Source: Halomonas sp.
GTDB taxonomy: Bacteria; Pseudomonadota; Gammaproteobacteria; Pseudomonadales; Halomonadaceae
DNA length: 5,103 bases
Assembly (NCBI GenBank): GCA_003560175.1
Contig: PWIZ01000019.1
Span: 1-5,103, forward strand
Direction of reading: 5' to 3'
The position numbers and the translations under genes were made by a program. Shown one piece after another: positions 1 to 5,103 of this stretch (position 1 is its first letter; every line of letters begins with the position of its first letter). Under the pieces are notes generated by a model. It worked only from the letters and a program-made list of their open reading frames with translations, did not search any database and had not been told where the DNA came from.

Positions 1-1184
1 CCGTGGTGCGTGACGAGGGGCGCCGGGCCGGTCATGCCTTCTTCGGTGTGCTCAGGGAGGGCGACATCCTGCTGATGGAAGCGGGTCCCGATGAGATGAA
101 GCTGCTGGAGGACAAGGCGGGACTGAGCCTGGGCAAGGACGCAGAAGACGAGGAGCAAGAAGAAAAGGAGCAAGAAGAAAAGCAGAAAGCCGAAGTCGAC
201 ACGAAGATGAAACTCAAGAGCGACACGAACATCCTCGAGAGCCCAGGCGAGGTGAAAGGCCAGGACAAGGACAAGGACAAGGATAAGGATAAGGACGAAA
301 AGAAAGACAGAAGCGGCGTGGATACCGAGGGTCTGCAGCTGGTCGAGGCGGTGGTGCGCAACGACTCCATGATGGTCAACCACACCGTCACTCAGCTGCG
401 GCTGCACAACCAGTTCGGCCTGCATCTGGTGGCGGTGGCCCGAGACGGCGGCCGCCTCAAGCAGCGCCTGCGGGAGATCCGCTTCCGCCCCGGCGACGTG
501 CTCCTGCTGCAGGGCGGCGAGAGCGAGCTCGCCGAGAGCCTGGCCACCCTGGGCTGCCTGCCCCTGGCCAGCCGCAACCTGACCCTCGGCCAGCCGCGCA
601 TGCTGCTGGTCTCCCTTGCCATCTTCGCTGCGGCCATCCTGGCGATGCTCTTCGACCTGCTGCCGGCGGCGGTGGCACTCTCCACGGCGGCGGTGGTTGC
701 GCTGCTGGTGGGGGTGCTGCCCCTACGCGAGGGCTACCAGGCTATCGATGGGCCGGTGATCGTGCTGCTTGCGGCAATGATCCCGGTGGGGCAGGCGCTG
801 GAGAGTAGCGGTGGTGCGGAGCTGGTTGCCGAGGCGATGCTGGTGTGGGGCACGGAGTGGCCGGTGGTGGTCACCCTGATCGGGCTCTTCGTGATCACCA
901 TGATGCTCTCGGACGTGATCAATAACGCCGCGGCAGCGGTGTTGATGGCCCCCATTGCGGTGAGCCTGGCTAATGGCTTCGGTGCCTCGGTGGACCCCTT
1001 CCTGATGGCGGTGGCGGTCAGCGCCTCCTGTGCCTTTCTGACCCCTATCGGTCACCAGTCCAACACCCTGGTGATGGGCCCCGGGGGCTATCGCTTCGGC
1101 GACTACTGGCGGATGGGGCTGCCGCTGGAGGTAGTGGTAGTGGCCGTGGCCATTCCGATGATCCTGCTGGTTTGGCCACTGTAG
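1..1184 (+). CDS. SLC13-family permease with RCK_C domains (5' partial)
   Basis: The visible 393 residues are the C-terminal part of an inner-membrane carrier of the SLC13/DASS (CitT-like) family, which moves dicarboxylates, sulfate or related anions, usually with sodium. The reading frame is open from the window edge, so the true start and the first membrane half lie upstream; the GTG codons at 3-8 are not the start. Domains in order: residues 1-44 are the end of a first RCK_C (TrkA-C) domain (LREGDILLMEAGP); 45-108 form a highly charged linker; about 110-190 are a second RCK_C domain (VRNDSMMVNHTV, RPGDVLLLQGG); 198-393 are hydrophobic, with about six or seven membrane segments. The second SLC13 half is recognisable by SDVINNAAAAVLMAPIAV (303-320) and TPIGHQSNTLVMGPGGYRF (347-365), matching the family's substrate/ion-binding hairpin and C-terminal signature. 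The substrate cannot be decided. The TAG stop is at 1182-1184, facing the convergent TPR gene. Confidence 0.93.
   Translation, partial: VVRDEGRRAGHAFFGVLREGDILLMEAGPDEMKLLEDKAGLSLGKDAEDEEQEEKEQEEKQKAEVDTKMKLKSDTNILESPGEVKGQDKDKDKDKDKDEKKDRSGVDTEGLQLVEAVVRNDSMMVNHTVTQLRLHNQFGLHLVAVARDGGRLKQRLREIRFRPGDVLLLQGGESELAESLATLGCLPLASRNLTLGQPRMLLVSLAIFAAAILAMLFDLLPAAVALSTAAVVALLVGVLPLREGYQAIDGPVIVLLAAMIPVGQALESSGGAELVAEAMLVWGTEWPVVVTLIGLFVITMMLSDVINNAAAAVLMAPIAVSLANGFGASVDPFLMAVAVSASCAFLTPIGHQSNTLVMGPGGYRFGDYWRMGLPLEVVVVAVAIPMILLVWPL
153..182 (+). repeat. Perfect 15-bp tandem duplication in the linker
   Basis: The unit GAGCAAGAAGAAAAG occurs twice head to tail (153-167 and 168-182) with no mismatch and in frame, encoding EQEEK EQEEK. 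It lies in the charged linker between the two RCK_C domains of the SLC13 permease. The perfect identity suggests a recent duplication by slippage. Confidence 0.95.
264..296 (+). repeat. Hexameric GA(C/T)AAG microsatellite encoding (Asp-Lys)n
   Basis: Five consecutive GAC/GAT-AAG hexamers followed by another GAC encode DKDKDKDKDKD in the permease linker (residues 88-98). Three GACAAG units are followed by two GATAAG units. Because the unit is six bases, gain or loss of copies keeps the reading frame, so the linker can vary in length without breaking the gene. Confidence 0.95.
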
Positions 1185-1296
1185 GGGGGATAAGTGAAGG
1201 CGTTGCCTTAACCAAGCGAGCCCCTGGCTGGCCTTACCCCGTTTGCCCGGCTTTCTGATCCGACCCTGATGGACACTTCCCCGCTTGGGGACTTGC
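1185..1296. other. Convergent intergenic gap, no clear terminator
   Basis: This 112-bp stretch separates the ends of the convergent permease and TPR genes. It holds only short hairpins: AAGGC-GTT-GCCTT (1197-1209) and TCCCC-GCTT-GGGGA (1278-1291), each with a 5-bp stem and no following T-tract on either strand. No RNA gene or small coding region is supported. Termination here may be Rho-dependent or may use these weak stems. Confidence 0.6.
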
Positions 1297-3342
1297 TTAT
1301 GTCTTCCAAACCAAGGGCGCGCGAGGATCGGGCTCATAGGCAAAGTAGGTGCCGGTGCGTATTGTGCGCGCTAGGTGCTCGCCAAGACGGGGATGATGCC
1401 GGGCGATTCGATCAACGGCATAGCGCAGTGAGCGGGTCGCGCCGGTACGTGCACGCTCCACGCCGTCGCCGACGGTCCTGGCCCGGTGGTTCAGGCCAAC
1501 GCCGCGGTGGAGCTCATCGACCAGGAAATCGCGATCAGCACGTGCGAGCTCGGCGCGGTGGAAATCGTTTTGGCTTTCTGCTTCCGCGATGTCCTCTTCC
1601 ACCTCGGTCAGCCGCTGTCGGTAGGCCTTGCGAGCTTTAGAGTCGAACACTTCCAGTCCGCACTGGGCATCAACACGGGTTGTGTCCAATGAGGCGTTGG
1701 CGGGGAGGGTGCCGCGTTCCACCGCCACCAGATCAAGAACATGGAATTCCCGCCCGGGCTCCGCCAGCAGGCGTTCCAGGTAACGCATGCCCTTGAGGTC
1801 TTTAAGACGCACGGTGGCGCCACCGAAGGTAACCGTTCGCATCTCTCCCTCGCAGCGAAAGAGACAATGCTCGGTTTCGGTACACGGCCGCGCCGGCATC
1901 GCCGGTTCGCGTTGGCGAGCCAGTTCCGCCCAGGGTTTGGCGTTGAGGTCCTCAAGCGCCCGACAGGCGGCTTCCAGCTCCATCTCGGCTGTCCGGTCGT
2001 CGCCCGCGTCCCGGTGCGCAGCAGCCAACACAATGCGCAGGTCTGCGGCATCGTAGGGCATTCTCAGCTCGACCCATTCCATGACGGCTTTGGTCAGCAG
2101 CCGGATGGCATCCTTTGTCCGCCCATCTCGGAGTGCCAAGCGTCCTGCCGCGGCGAGTGATGAGTTTTGTAAGGTACGGCTTTGATATTTTTCGGCAATC
2201 CCGGCCAACTCCGCTGCGGCCGTGCGGGCGTCGTCGTCGTTTCCGGCCGCCAGCGCGATGACTACCTGGGCTTCAAGCAGGGGGGCCCGCTGCAGGCTTC
2301 CCGAAGGCGGCCGTTCCTTCGATGGGATATCGAACGGATATTCGAGCGCCGTCTCGATCATTGAAACGGCTTCGTCGACTCGTTCCTGTGCCAGCCGCAG
2401 TAAGGCGAGCCCAGGTTGTGGCAGCCAGGCGTTCTGGTGCGCCGCCAAGAAGGCTTCTTCGGCCCCCGCGAAATCGCCCTTGCGCAGCCGCGAGTTGCCG
2501 AGTTCGGTTAATGGCCAGCCAAATTCACGACGCATCCAGGGGCGCAGCTCTTCGCACGCCTGTAGCGCCTCCTGCTCGGCGGCGTCACAAGGCCCGCGCA
2601 ATCGCATGATTTCCGCCCGGTGCACCCGACAGCGGCCATTGATACCCCCGAACGCTGCCCGCTGGCCCCAGCGCTCCATGGCTTCGGTCCATTCCTCGGC
2701 GCGATCGTGGTGCCCGATCCACTGCATCGCGCAGATCACTTCGCACCACATCTGCCCTGTGGTAAGGGGGTCGAGTTTACCGGCGCTCAGCTCCACAGCC
2801 ACGTCATCGAGTGAGCTCAGACCTTCATCAACGTCGCCGTTATAAATTCGAACCCTTGCCAGAGCCACCTGGCCGATGATGGCCGGCGGGGCCAGCACGT
2901 GCCGCTGCCCTTCATCCATGGCCCGCCGGGCCCACTGATCCGTACCCGGCATATCGCCGCACATCAGGCGTTCATAGGTCCGCACTGCCGCGAGCCATGC
3001 CCAGACCGGGCTGTCGGGTACTTCTTCCACGAGGCGTTCCGCCCGTGATAGCCAGGCACGCACAGTGGCCATCAACCCCGTATCCATCATCAGGTACATG
3101 CCCACCATCACCGCGGCGAATGCCGCCTCATGGGTATCGTTTTCATCGAGATGAAAACGATAGAGCTCACTGTAAGCGCTCAGCGTTTCTTCCAGGTCTC
3201 CGCTCCCGTATGCCGCCTTGGCACGAAGCTCCAATAGCTCAGCGGTCGGTGCCATGGATAGCGCGGCAATCAATTCCCTTGCGCGGGCGAAATCACCGGC
3301 GTCGAGAGCGGCGTGAATCGGCGAAAGTTCCGCACCCCCCAT
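1297..3342 (-). CDS. TPR-repeat protein with winged-helix-like C-terminal domain; putative regulator
   Basis: A 681-residue, probably cytoplasmic protein without signal peptide or membrane segments. Residues 8-470 are a series of TPR-like helical pairs; clear examples are at 46-64, 242-266, 282-303 (LRKGDFAGAEEAFLAAHQ), 400-423 (RDGRTKDAIRLLTKAV) and 438-468. The last resembles the helical stretch just before the HTH domain of large LuxR/MalT-type regulators. No HTH_LuxR follows. Instead 496-545 read TVTFGGATVRLKDLKGMRYL, then LLAEPGREFHVLDLVA, a pattern like a winged helix (OmpR/BTAD type), followed by a charged helical part (566-612) and a conserved tail (625-681, ERARTGATRSLR, RTGTYFAYEPDP). 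I recall this tail from large ATPase/TPR regulators, many of them actinobacterial, where it has no established function. No P-loop is present, so the usual ATPase module is missing. The ATG start is supported by AGGAGG nine bases upstream. It is divergent from the globin gene, with 100 bp between start codons. Role in regulation is an inference. Confidence 0.8.
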   Translation of the reverse strand: MGGAELSPIHAALDAGDFARARELIAALSMAPTAELLELRAKAAYGSGDLEETLSAYSELYRFHLDENDTHEAAFAAVMVGMYLMMDTGLMATVRAWLSRAERLVEEVPDSPVWAWLAAVRTYERLMCGDMPGTDQWARRAMDEGQRHVLAPPAIIGQVALARVRIYNGDVDEGLSSLDDVAVELSAGKLDPLTTGQMWCEVICAMQWIGHHDRAEEWTEAMERWGQRAAFGGINGRCRVHRAEIMRLRGPCDAAEQEALQACEELRPWMRREFGWPLTELGNSRLRKGDFAGAEEAFLAAHQNAWLPQPGLALLRLAQERVDEAVSMIETALEYPFDIPSKERPPSGSLQRAPLLEAQVVIALAAGNDDDARTAAAELAGIAEKYQSRTLQNSSLAAAGRLALRDGRTKDAIRLLTKAVMEWVELRMPYDAADLRIVLAAAHRDAGDDRTAEMELEAACRALEDLNAKPWAELARQREPAMPARPCTETEHCLFRCEGEMRTVTFGGATVRLKDLKGMRYLERLLAEPGREFHVLDLVAVERGTLPANASLDTTRVDAQCGLEVFDSKARKAYRQRLTEVEEDIAEAESQNDFHRAELARADRDFLVDELHRGVGLNHRARTVGDGVERARTGATRSLRYAVDRIARHHPRLGEHLARTIRTGTYFAYEPDPRAPLVWKT
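3135..3162. repeat. Perfect 13-bp inverted repeat inside the TPR gene
   Basis: TATCGTTTTCATC (3135-3147), a 2-base GA spacer, and its exact reverse complement (3150-3162) form a perfect palindrome-like element. It lies within codons for residues 61-69 of the TPR protein (YRFHLDEND). In the mRNA it could fold as a 12-bp stem with a CUCG tetraloop. It is A/T-rich compared with the surrounding coding sequence. A DNA operator or an mRNA structure are both possible; the sequence does not say which. Confidence 0.9.
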
Positions 3343-3351
3343 TACTCACTC

Positions 3352-3357
3352 CCTCCT
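3352..3357 (-). promoter_or_regulatory. Ribosome binding site of the TPR gene
   Basis: On the minus strand AGGAGG lies nine bases before the ATG at 3342-3340. It is a near-consensus Shine-Dalgarno sequence and fixes this ATG as the start. Confidence 0.85.
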
Positions 3358-3391
3358 GTTCCGATGTCACAAGGATTGTTACGCCCATCTG

Positions 3392-3414
3392 GGTAGGTGC
3401 CTGGTGCACCTGCC
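3392..3414. promoter_or_regulatory. Inverted repeat in the divergent control region, possible operator
   Basis: AGGTGC (3395-3400) and GCACCT (3406-3411) are perfect arms around a 5-base spacer CTGGT. Two further G-C pairs outside a T/G position extend the arms to nine bases (3392-3400 and 3406-3414). It lies 29-51 bases before the globin start and 50-72 bases before the TPR start, where an operator acting on both genes would be expected. It does not match the FNR/Dnr (TTGAT-N4-ATCAA) or NsrR patterns. As RNA it could also be a leader hairpin of the globin transcript. No convincing -35/-10 pair was found on either strand. The binding partner is unknown. Confidence 0.5.
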
Positions 3415-3427
3415 AAAACCCCATGGG

Positions 3428-3434
3428 AAAGGAG
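3428..3434 (+). promoter_or_regulatory. Ribosome binding site of the truncated haemoglobin gene
   Basis: AAAGGAG ends eight bases before the ATG at 3443. It selects this start over the upstream in-frame ATG at 3404, which has no Shine-Dalgarno sequence, lies in the inverted repeat, and would add 13 residues that do not look like globin. Confidence 0.85.
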
Positions 3435-3442
3435 CATTTGTC

Positions 3443-3811
3443 ATGAGCGAAACACTCTATAACAGACTCGGTGGCCAAGCCGGAATTGACAAGTTGGTAA
3501 ACCGCATTGTCGACCTTCATCTACAGAACGACGTTGCCGGCCCCAGATACCAGGCCCTGAGCGAAGAGGCGACGGACAGGGCCCGTGAAAAGGTCAAGGA
3601 GTTCCTTGCGGCCGGTACGGGCGGTCCCGTGGAGTACACTGGCCGCTCGATGCTGGAGGCACACACCGGGATGAATGTCAGTTCAGCAGAGTTCGTGGCC
3701 GTGGTCGACGATATCGTGCAGGCCATGAACGAGATGGACTATCCGCGCCCGGTCTGTGATGAAATCCTGGGTATTGCTTTCTCCCTGAAGGACGAAATCG
3801 TTCATAAGTAG
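3443..3811 (+). CDS. Group 1 truncated haemoglobin
   Basis: A 122-residue cytoplasmic haem protein of the truncated (2-on-2) globin family, group 1 (GlbN-like), near the family's usual length of about 120. Family members bind O2, NO or CO, with roles such as NO detoxification or redox sensing. The sequence shows the A/B-helix start TLYNRLGGQAGIDKLV (4-19), the central AGTGGPVEYTGRSM (57-70), and the proximal haem ligand His74 in LEAHTGMNVSSAEF (F helix), followed by the G and H helices. The usual Phe-Tyr pair at B9/B10 (FYERV in cyanobacterial GlbN) aligns here with Ile22-Val23 in RIVDLHLQND, so the ligand-stabilising Tyr B10 appears to be absent. The usual Phe-Phe at the CD corner aligns with Arg35-Tyr36 in GPRYQ. 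I recall this VDLHL...GPR pattern from a real subgroup of trHb1 proteins, so it is unlikely to be an error. It is divergent from the TPR gene and convergent with fadE. Confidence 0.93.
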   Translation: MSETLYNRLGGQAGIDKLVNRIVDLHLQNDVAGPRYQALSEEATDRAREKVKEFLAAGTGGPVEYTGRSMLEAHTGMNVSSAEFVAVVDDIVQAMNEMDYPRPVCDEILGIAFSLKDEIVHK

Positions 3812-3923
3812 GGAAACGGGGCCGTTTATCCATCTTCAGCCATAAGCGGGAGTGGAGGAAATCCCGGCAACGGCCTAGACCACCATTCCGGCGATGTTAC
3901 CAATGGCGCCACTGAAGTGAATG
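3812..3923 (+). other. 3' region of globin gene with weak hairpin
   Basis: Directly after the globin TAG, AAACGG-GG-CCGTTT (3814-3827) can form a short stem (realistically five pairs with a GGGC loop). The following bases, TATCCATCTTC, are only moderately T-rich, so it is at most a weak terminator. The rest of this stretch shows no supported gene; the ATG at 3894 opens only eight codons. Confidence 0.4.
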
Positions 3924-3960
3924 GACCTTCCCGTGTCAGTCATACCGACACGGGAAGGTC
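3924..3960. terminator. Perfect 14-bp hairpin between convergent genes, likely bidirectional terminator
   Basis: GACCTTCCCGTGTC (3924-3937) and its exact reverse complement (3947-3960) flank a 9-base loop; a G-U pair can extend the stem. It lies 112 bases past the globin stop and 48 bases past the fadE stop, as expected for a shared terminator of convergent genes. Neither strand has a real T-tract after the stem (TCATGTTCAG on plus, CATTCACTTC on minus), so it is not a canonical intrinsic terminator. It could instead be a 3' mRNA-stabilising structure. Confidence 0.55.
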
Positions 3961-3972
3961 TCATGTTCAGCT

Positions 3973-3996
3973 GATCGAGAAGTGGCTTTTCTGATC
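3973..3996. repeat. Imperfect hairpin downstream of fadE
   Basis: GATCGAGAAG, a TGG loop, and CTTTTC-T-GATC can pair over ten positions with one G-U pair and one bulged T. The direct repeat CTGATCGA at 3971-3978 and 3991-3998 overlaps it. It lies 13 bases after the fadE stop on the minus strand and could contribute to its 3' end, together with the stronger hairpin further on. There is no T-tract. Confidence 0.35.
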
Positions 3997-4008
3997 GATC
4001 CGTCACTA

Positions 4009-5103
4009 TCAGGCGGCGGTGTGTCGTAGCACCTTGGACTTGTCGGTGACGAAGGCGTCGTAGGCGAAGTCGTCCACGGTAAGCAGCTCCAGCACCTGAG
4101 CCTCGCGCTCGCGCATGAAGATGGCATCCTCCTCGCTGATCAGGCCGGCCTTGGCCGCTTCCTCCACCCGCTGCTCGGGATGCAGCGCATCAGAGGGCAG
4201 CTCGCCCTTGGCGTAGGCCTTGTTGACCGTGCGGTAGAGGCCCTCGGCGCGATCCTGGGTGGCCAGCAGGGCGTTGTAGTGGGCCAGCGGGTTCTCCTGG
4301 ATGCCGTCGTCGGCCTGCCAGGTCTCGCACAGCAGCTTCGCGCGCAGGGCGCTGTCCCGGGAGACTGCCTGAGCGATGGTGCGTGCCAGATCGTCGTGGG
4401 GGCGCTTGATGCGTTTGCCCCGGGGCATTACCAGGATGCGCAGCCCGCCGGCGAGTGCCCGGTTGGGCAGGTTGTCGAACAGCTCATCCAGGGCCTGCTC
4501 GGCGCGGCCCAGCAACAGCTGGCAGCTGTAGTGCATGAGTGCCGCTTCATCTTCGACCTTGTCGCCCTCGTGCCACTGCTTGATCACCATGGAGGCGAGG
4601 TAGAGGTTGGAGAGCACATCACCCAGCCTGGCGGAGAGCATCTCGCGCTGCTTGAGCGTAGAGCCGAGGCTGGCCATGGCGGCGTCGGCGCAGAGGCCGA
4701 AGCCGGCGGAGAGCCGCCCGATCTCCTGGGCATAGGGGGTGGCGACCGCATCGAAGGGCACGGCGGACTTGCCGATGCCCAGGCCCAGGGTAAAGGCGCG
4801 GGCGGCGTTGCCGAAGATCAGTCCGGCGTGACCGAAGAACGCCTTGTCGAAGGCCGCGATGTCATCGTCGTCCCTGGCGGCCAGCTCATCAAGCACGTAG
4901 GGATGGCAGCGGATCGCCCCCTGGCCGAAGATCATCAGGTTGCGGGTCATGATGTTGGCGCCTTCCACGGTGATCGCCACCGGGTTGGCGCTGTAGCCGA
5001 TTCCCAGGTAGTTGCGCGGGCCGAGCGTGACCGCCTTGCCGCCGTGGATATCCATGGCATCGCTGAGGATGACCCGCTGGAATTCGGTGAGCTGGTTCTT
5101 GAG
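4009..5103 (-). CDS. fadE: Acyl-CoA dehydrogenase FadE, C-terminal part (5' partial)
   Basis: These 364 residues are the C-terminal part of the FAD-dependent acyl-CoA dehydrogenase FadE, which makes trans-2-enoyl-CoA in the first step of each fatty-acid beta-oxidation cycle. The frame is open to the window edge (LKNQLTEFQRVILSDA before the ATG at 5055), so that ATG is internal; E. coli FadE has about 814 residues. It matches E. coli FadE closely: MDIHGGKAVTLG, ITVEGANIMTRNLMIFGQGA then IRCHPYVL, SARLGDVLSNLYLAS, and LPNRALAGGLRILVMPRGKR. The Glu of the VEGAN motif (codon 4965-4963) aligns with the catalytic base in the YEGT motif of medium-chain acyl-CoA dehydrogenases. After it comes the FadE-specific C-terminal extension (DUF1974), ending in VDDFAYDAFVTDKSKVLRHTAA-like sequence, a usual end for this family. 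Intact in the visible part, with TGA at 4011-4009. Regulation by FadR cannot be judged because the promoter is outside. Confidence 0.95.
   Translation of the reverse strand, partial: LKNQLTEFQRVILSDAMDIHGGKAVTLGPRNYLGIGYSANPVAITVEGANIMTRNLMIFGQGAIRCHPYVLDELAARDDDDIAAFDKAFFGHAGLIFGNAARAFTLGLGIGKSAVPFDAVATPYAQEIGRLSAGFGLCADAAMASLGSTLKQREMLSARLGDVLSNLYLASMVIKQWHEGDKVEDEAALMHYSCQLLLGRAEQALDELFDNLPNRALAGGLRILVMPRGKRIKRPHDDLARTIAQAVSRDSALRAKLLCETWQADDGIQENPLAHYNALLATQDRAEGLYRTVNKAYAKGELPSDALHPEQRVEEAAKAGLISEEDAIFMREREAQVLELLTVDDFAYDAFVTDKSKVLRHTAA

Noticed and set aside
32..391. Minus-strand open frame with a Ser-Leu repeat
   Set aside because: It is the antisense shadow of the permease linker; the Ser-Leu run is the complement of the GACAAG hexamers, and there is no ribosome binding site or recognisable protein.
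723..1343. Long minus-strand open frame across the permease end
   Set aside because: It overlaps the well-supported SLC13 membrane domain, has a His/Gln/Arg-rich composition typical of antisense frames, and runs into the TPR gene's 3' end.
2310..2336. Inverted repeat TTCGAT-N5-ATCGAA and overlapping CCGTTC/GAACGG in the TPR gene
   Set aside because: Arms are only six bases in coding DNA, which is expected by chance in a 5-kb window.
2222..2845. 207-codon plus-strand frame opposite the TPR gene
   Set aside because: Ser/Arg/Ala-rich low-quality translation antisense to a continuous TPR coding region; explained by high GC content.
3376..3404. TTGTTA as a -35 box for the globin gene
   Set aside because: At 17-bp spacing the -10 position reads GCCTGG, which is nothing like TATAAT; no promoter is called.
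3404..3442. Upstream in-frame start adding 13 residues to the globin
   Set aside because: No Shine-Dalgarno sequence before 3404, the added residues (MHLPKPHGKGAFV) are unlike globin N-termini, and the ATG at 3443 has AAAGGAG at good spacing.
1..5103. CRISPR array, tRNA/rRNA gene, insertion sequence or toxin-antitoxin pair
   Set aside because: No regularly spaced repeats, no cloverleaf or conserved rRNA segments, no transposase, terminal inverted repeats or small toxin-like gene pairs were seen.

Overview
The window is high-GC bacterial DNA carrying four genes, two of them cut by the window edges. The right-hand gene is a FadE-type acyl-CoA dehydrogenase with the long C-terminal extension typical of gammaproteobacteria. 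Together with an SLC13 carrier fused to RCK_C (TrkA-C) domains, this suggests a gammaproteobacterium, possibly a halophilic or marine one of the Halomonadaceae kind. That placement is an inference from gene families, not a proof.

Layout. 1-1184 (+): the 3' two thirds of an SLC13-family sodium-coupled or ion-regulated permease, with two cytosolic RCK_C domains separated by a very charged, repeat-built linker. 1185-1296: a convergent gap without a convincing terminator. 1297-3342 (-): a 681-residue TPR-rich protein with a conserved C-terminal domain that looks like a winged helix followed by helices, resembling the ends of large signal-responsive regulators. It has no ATPase module. 3343-3442: a 100-bp divergent intergenic region holding both ribosome binding sites and a palindrome. 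3443-3811 (+): a 122-residue group 1 truncated haemoglobin with an unusual distal pocket. 3812-4008: a convergent gap with a perfect 14-bp hairpin and a second, imperfect hairpin. 4009-5103 (-): the C-terminal 364 residues of FadE.

How the genes may work together. The outer two genes (transport and fatty-acid beta-oxidation) look like ordinary chromosomal neighbours and have no evident link to the middle pair. The most interesting unit is the divergent pair of TPR/winged-helix-like protein and truncated globin. They share one short control region with a 9-bp-arm inverted repeat (one mismatched/wobble position), and the large protein has a separate, perfect 13-bp inverted repeat inside its coding sequence. 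A working hypothesis is that the TPR protein senses or regulates something connected with haem/O2/NO chemistry carried out by the globin. The sequence shows the arrangement but not the function.
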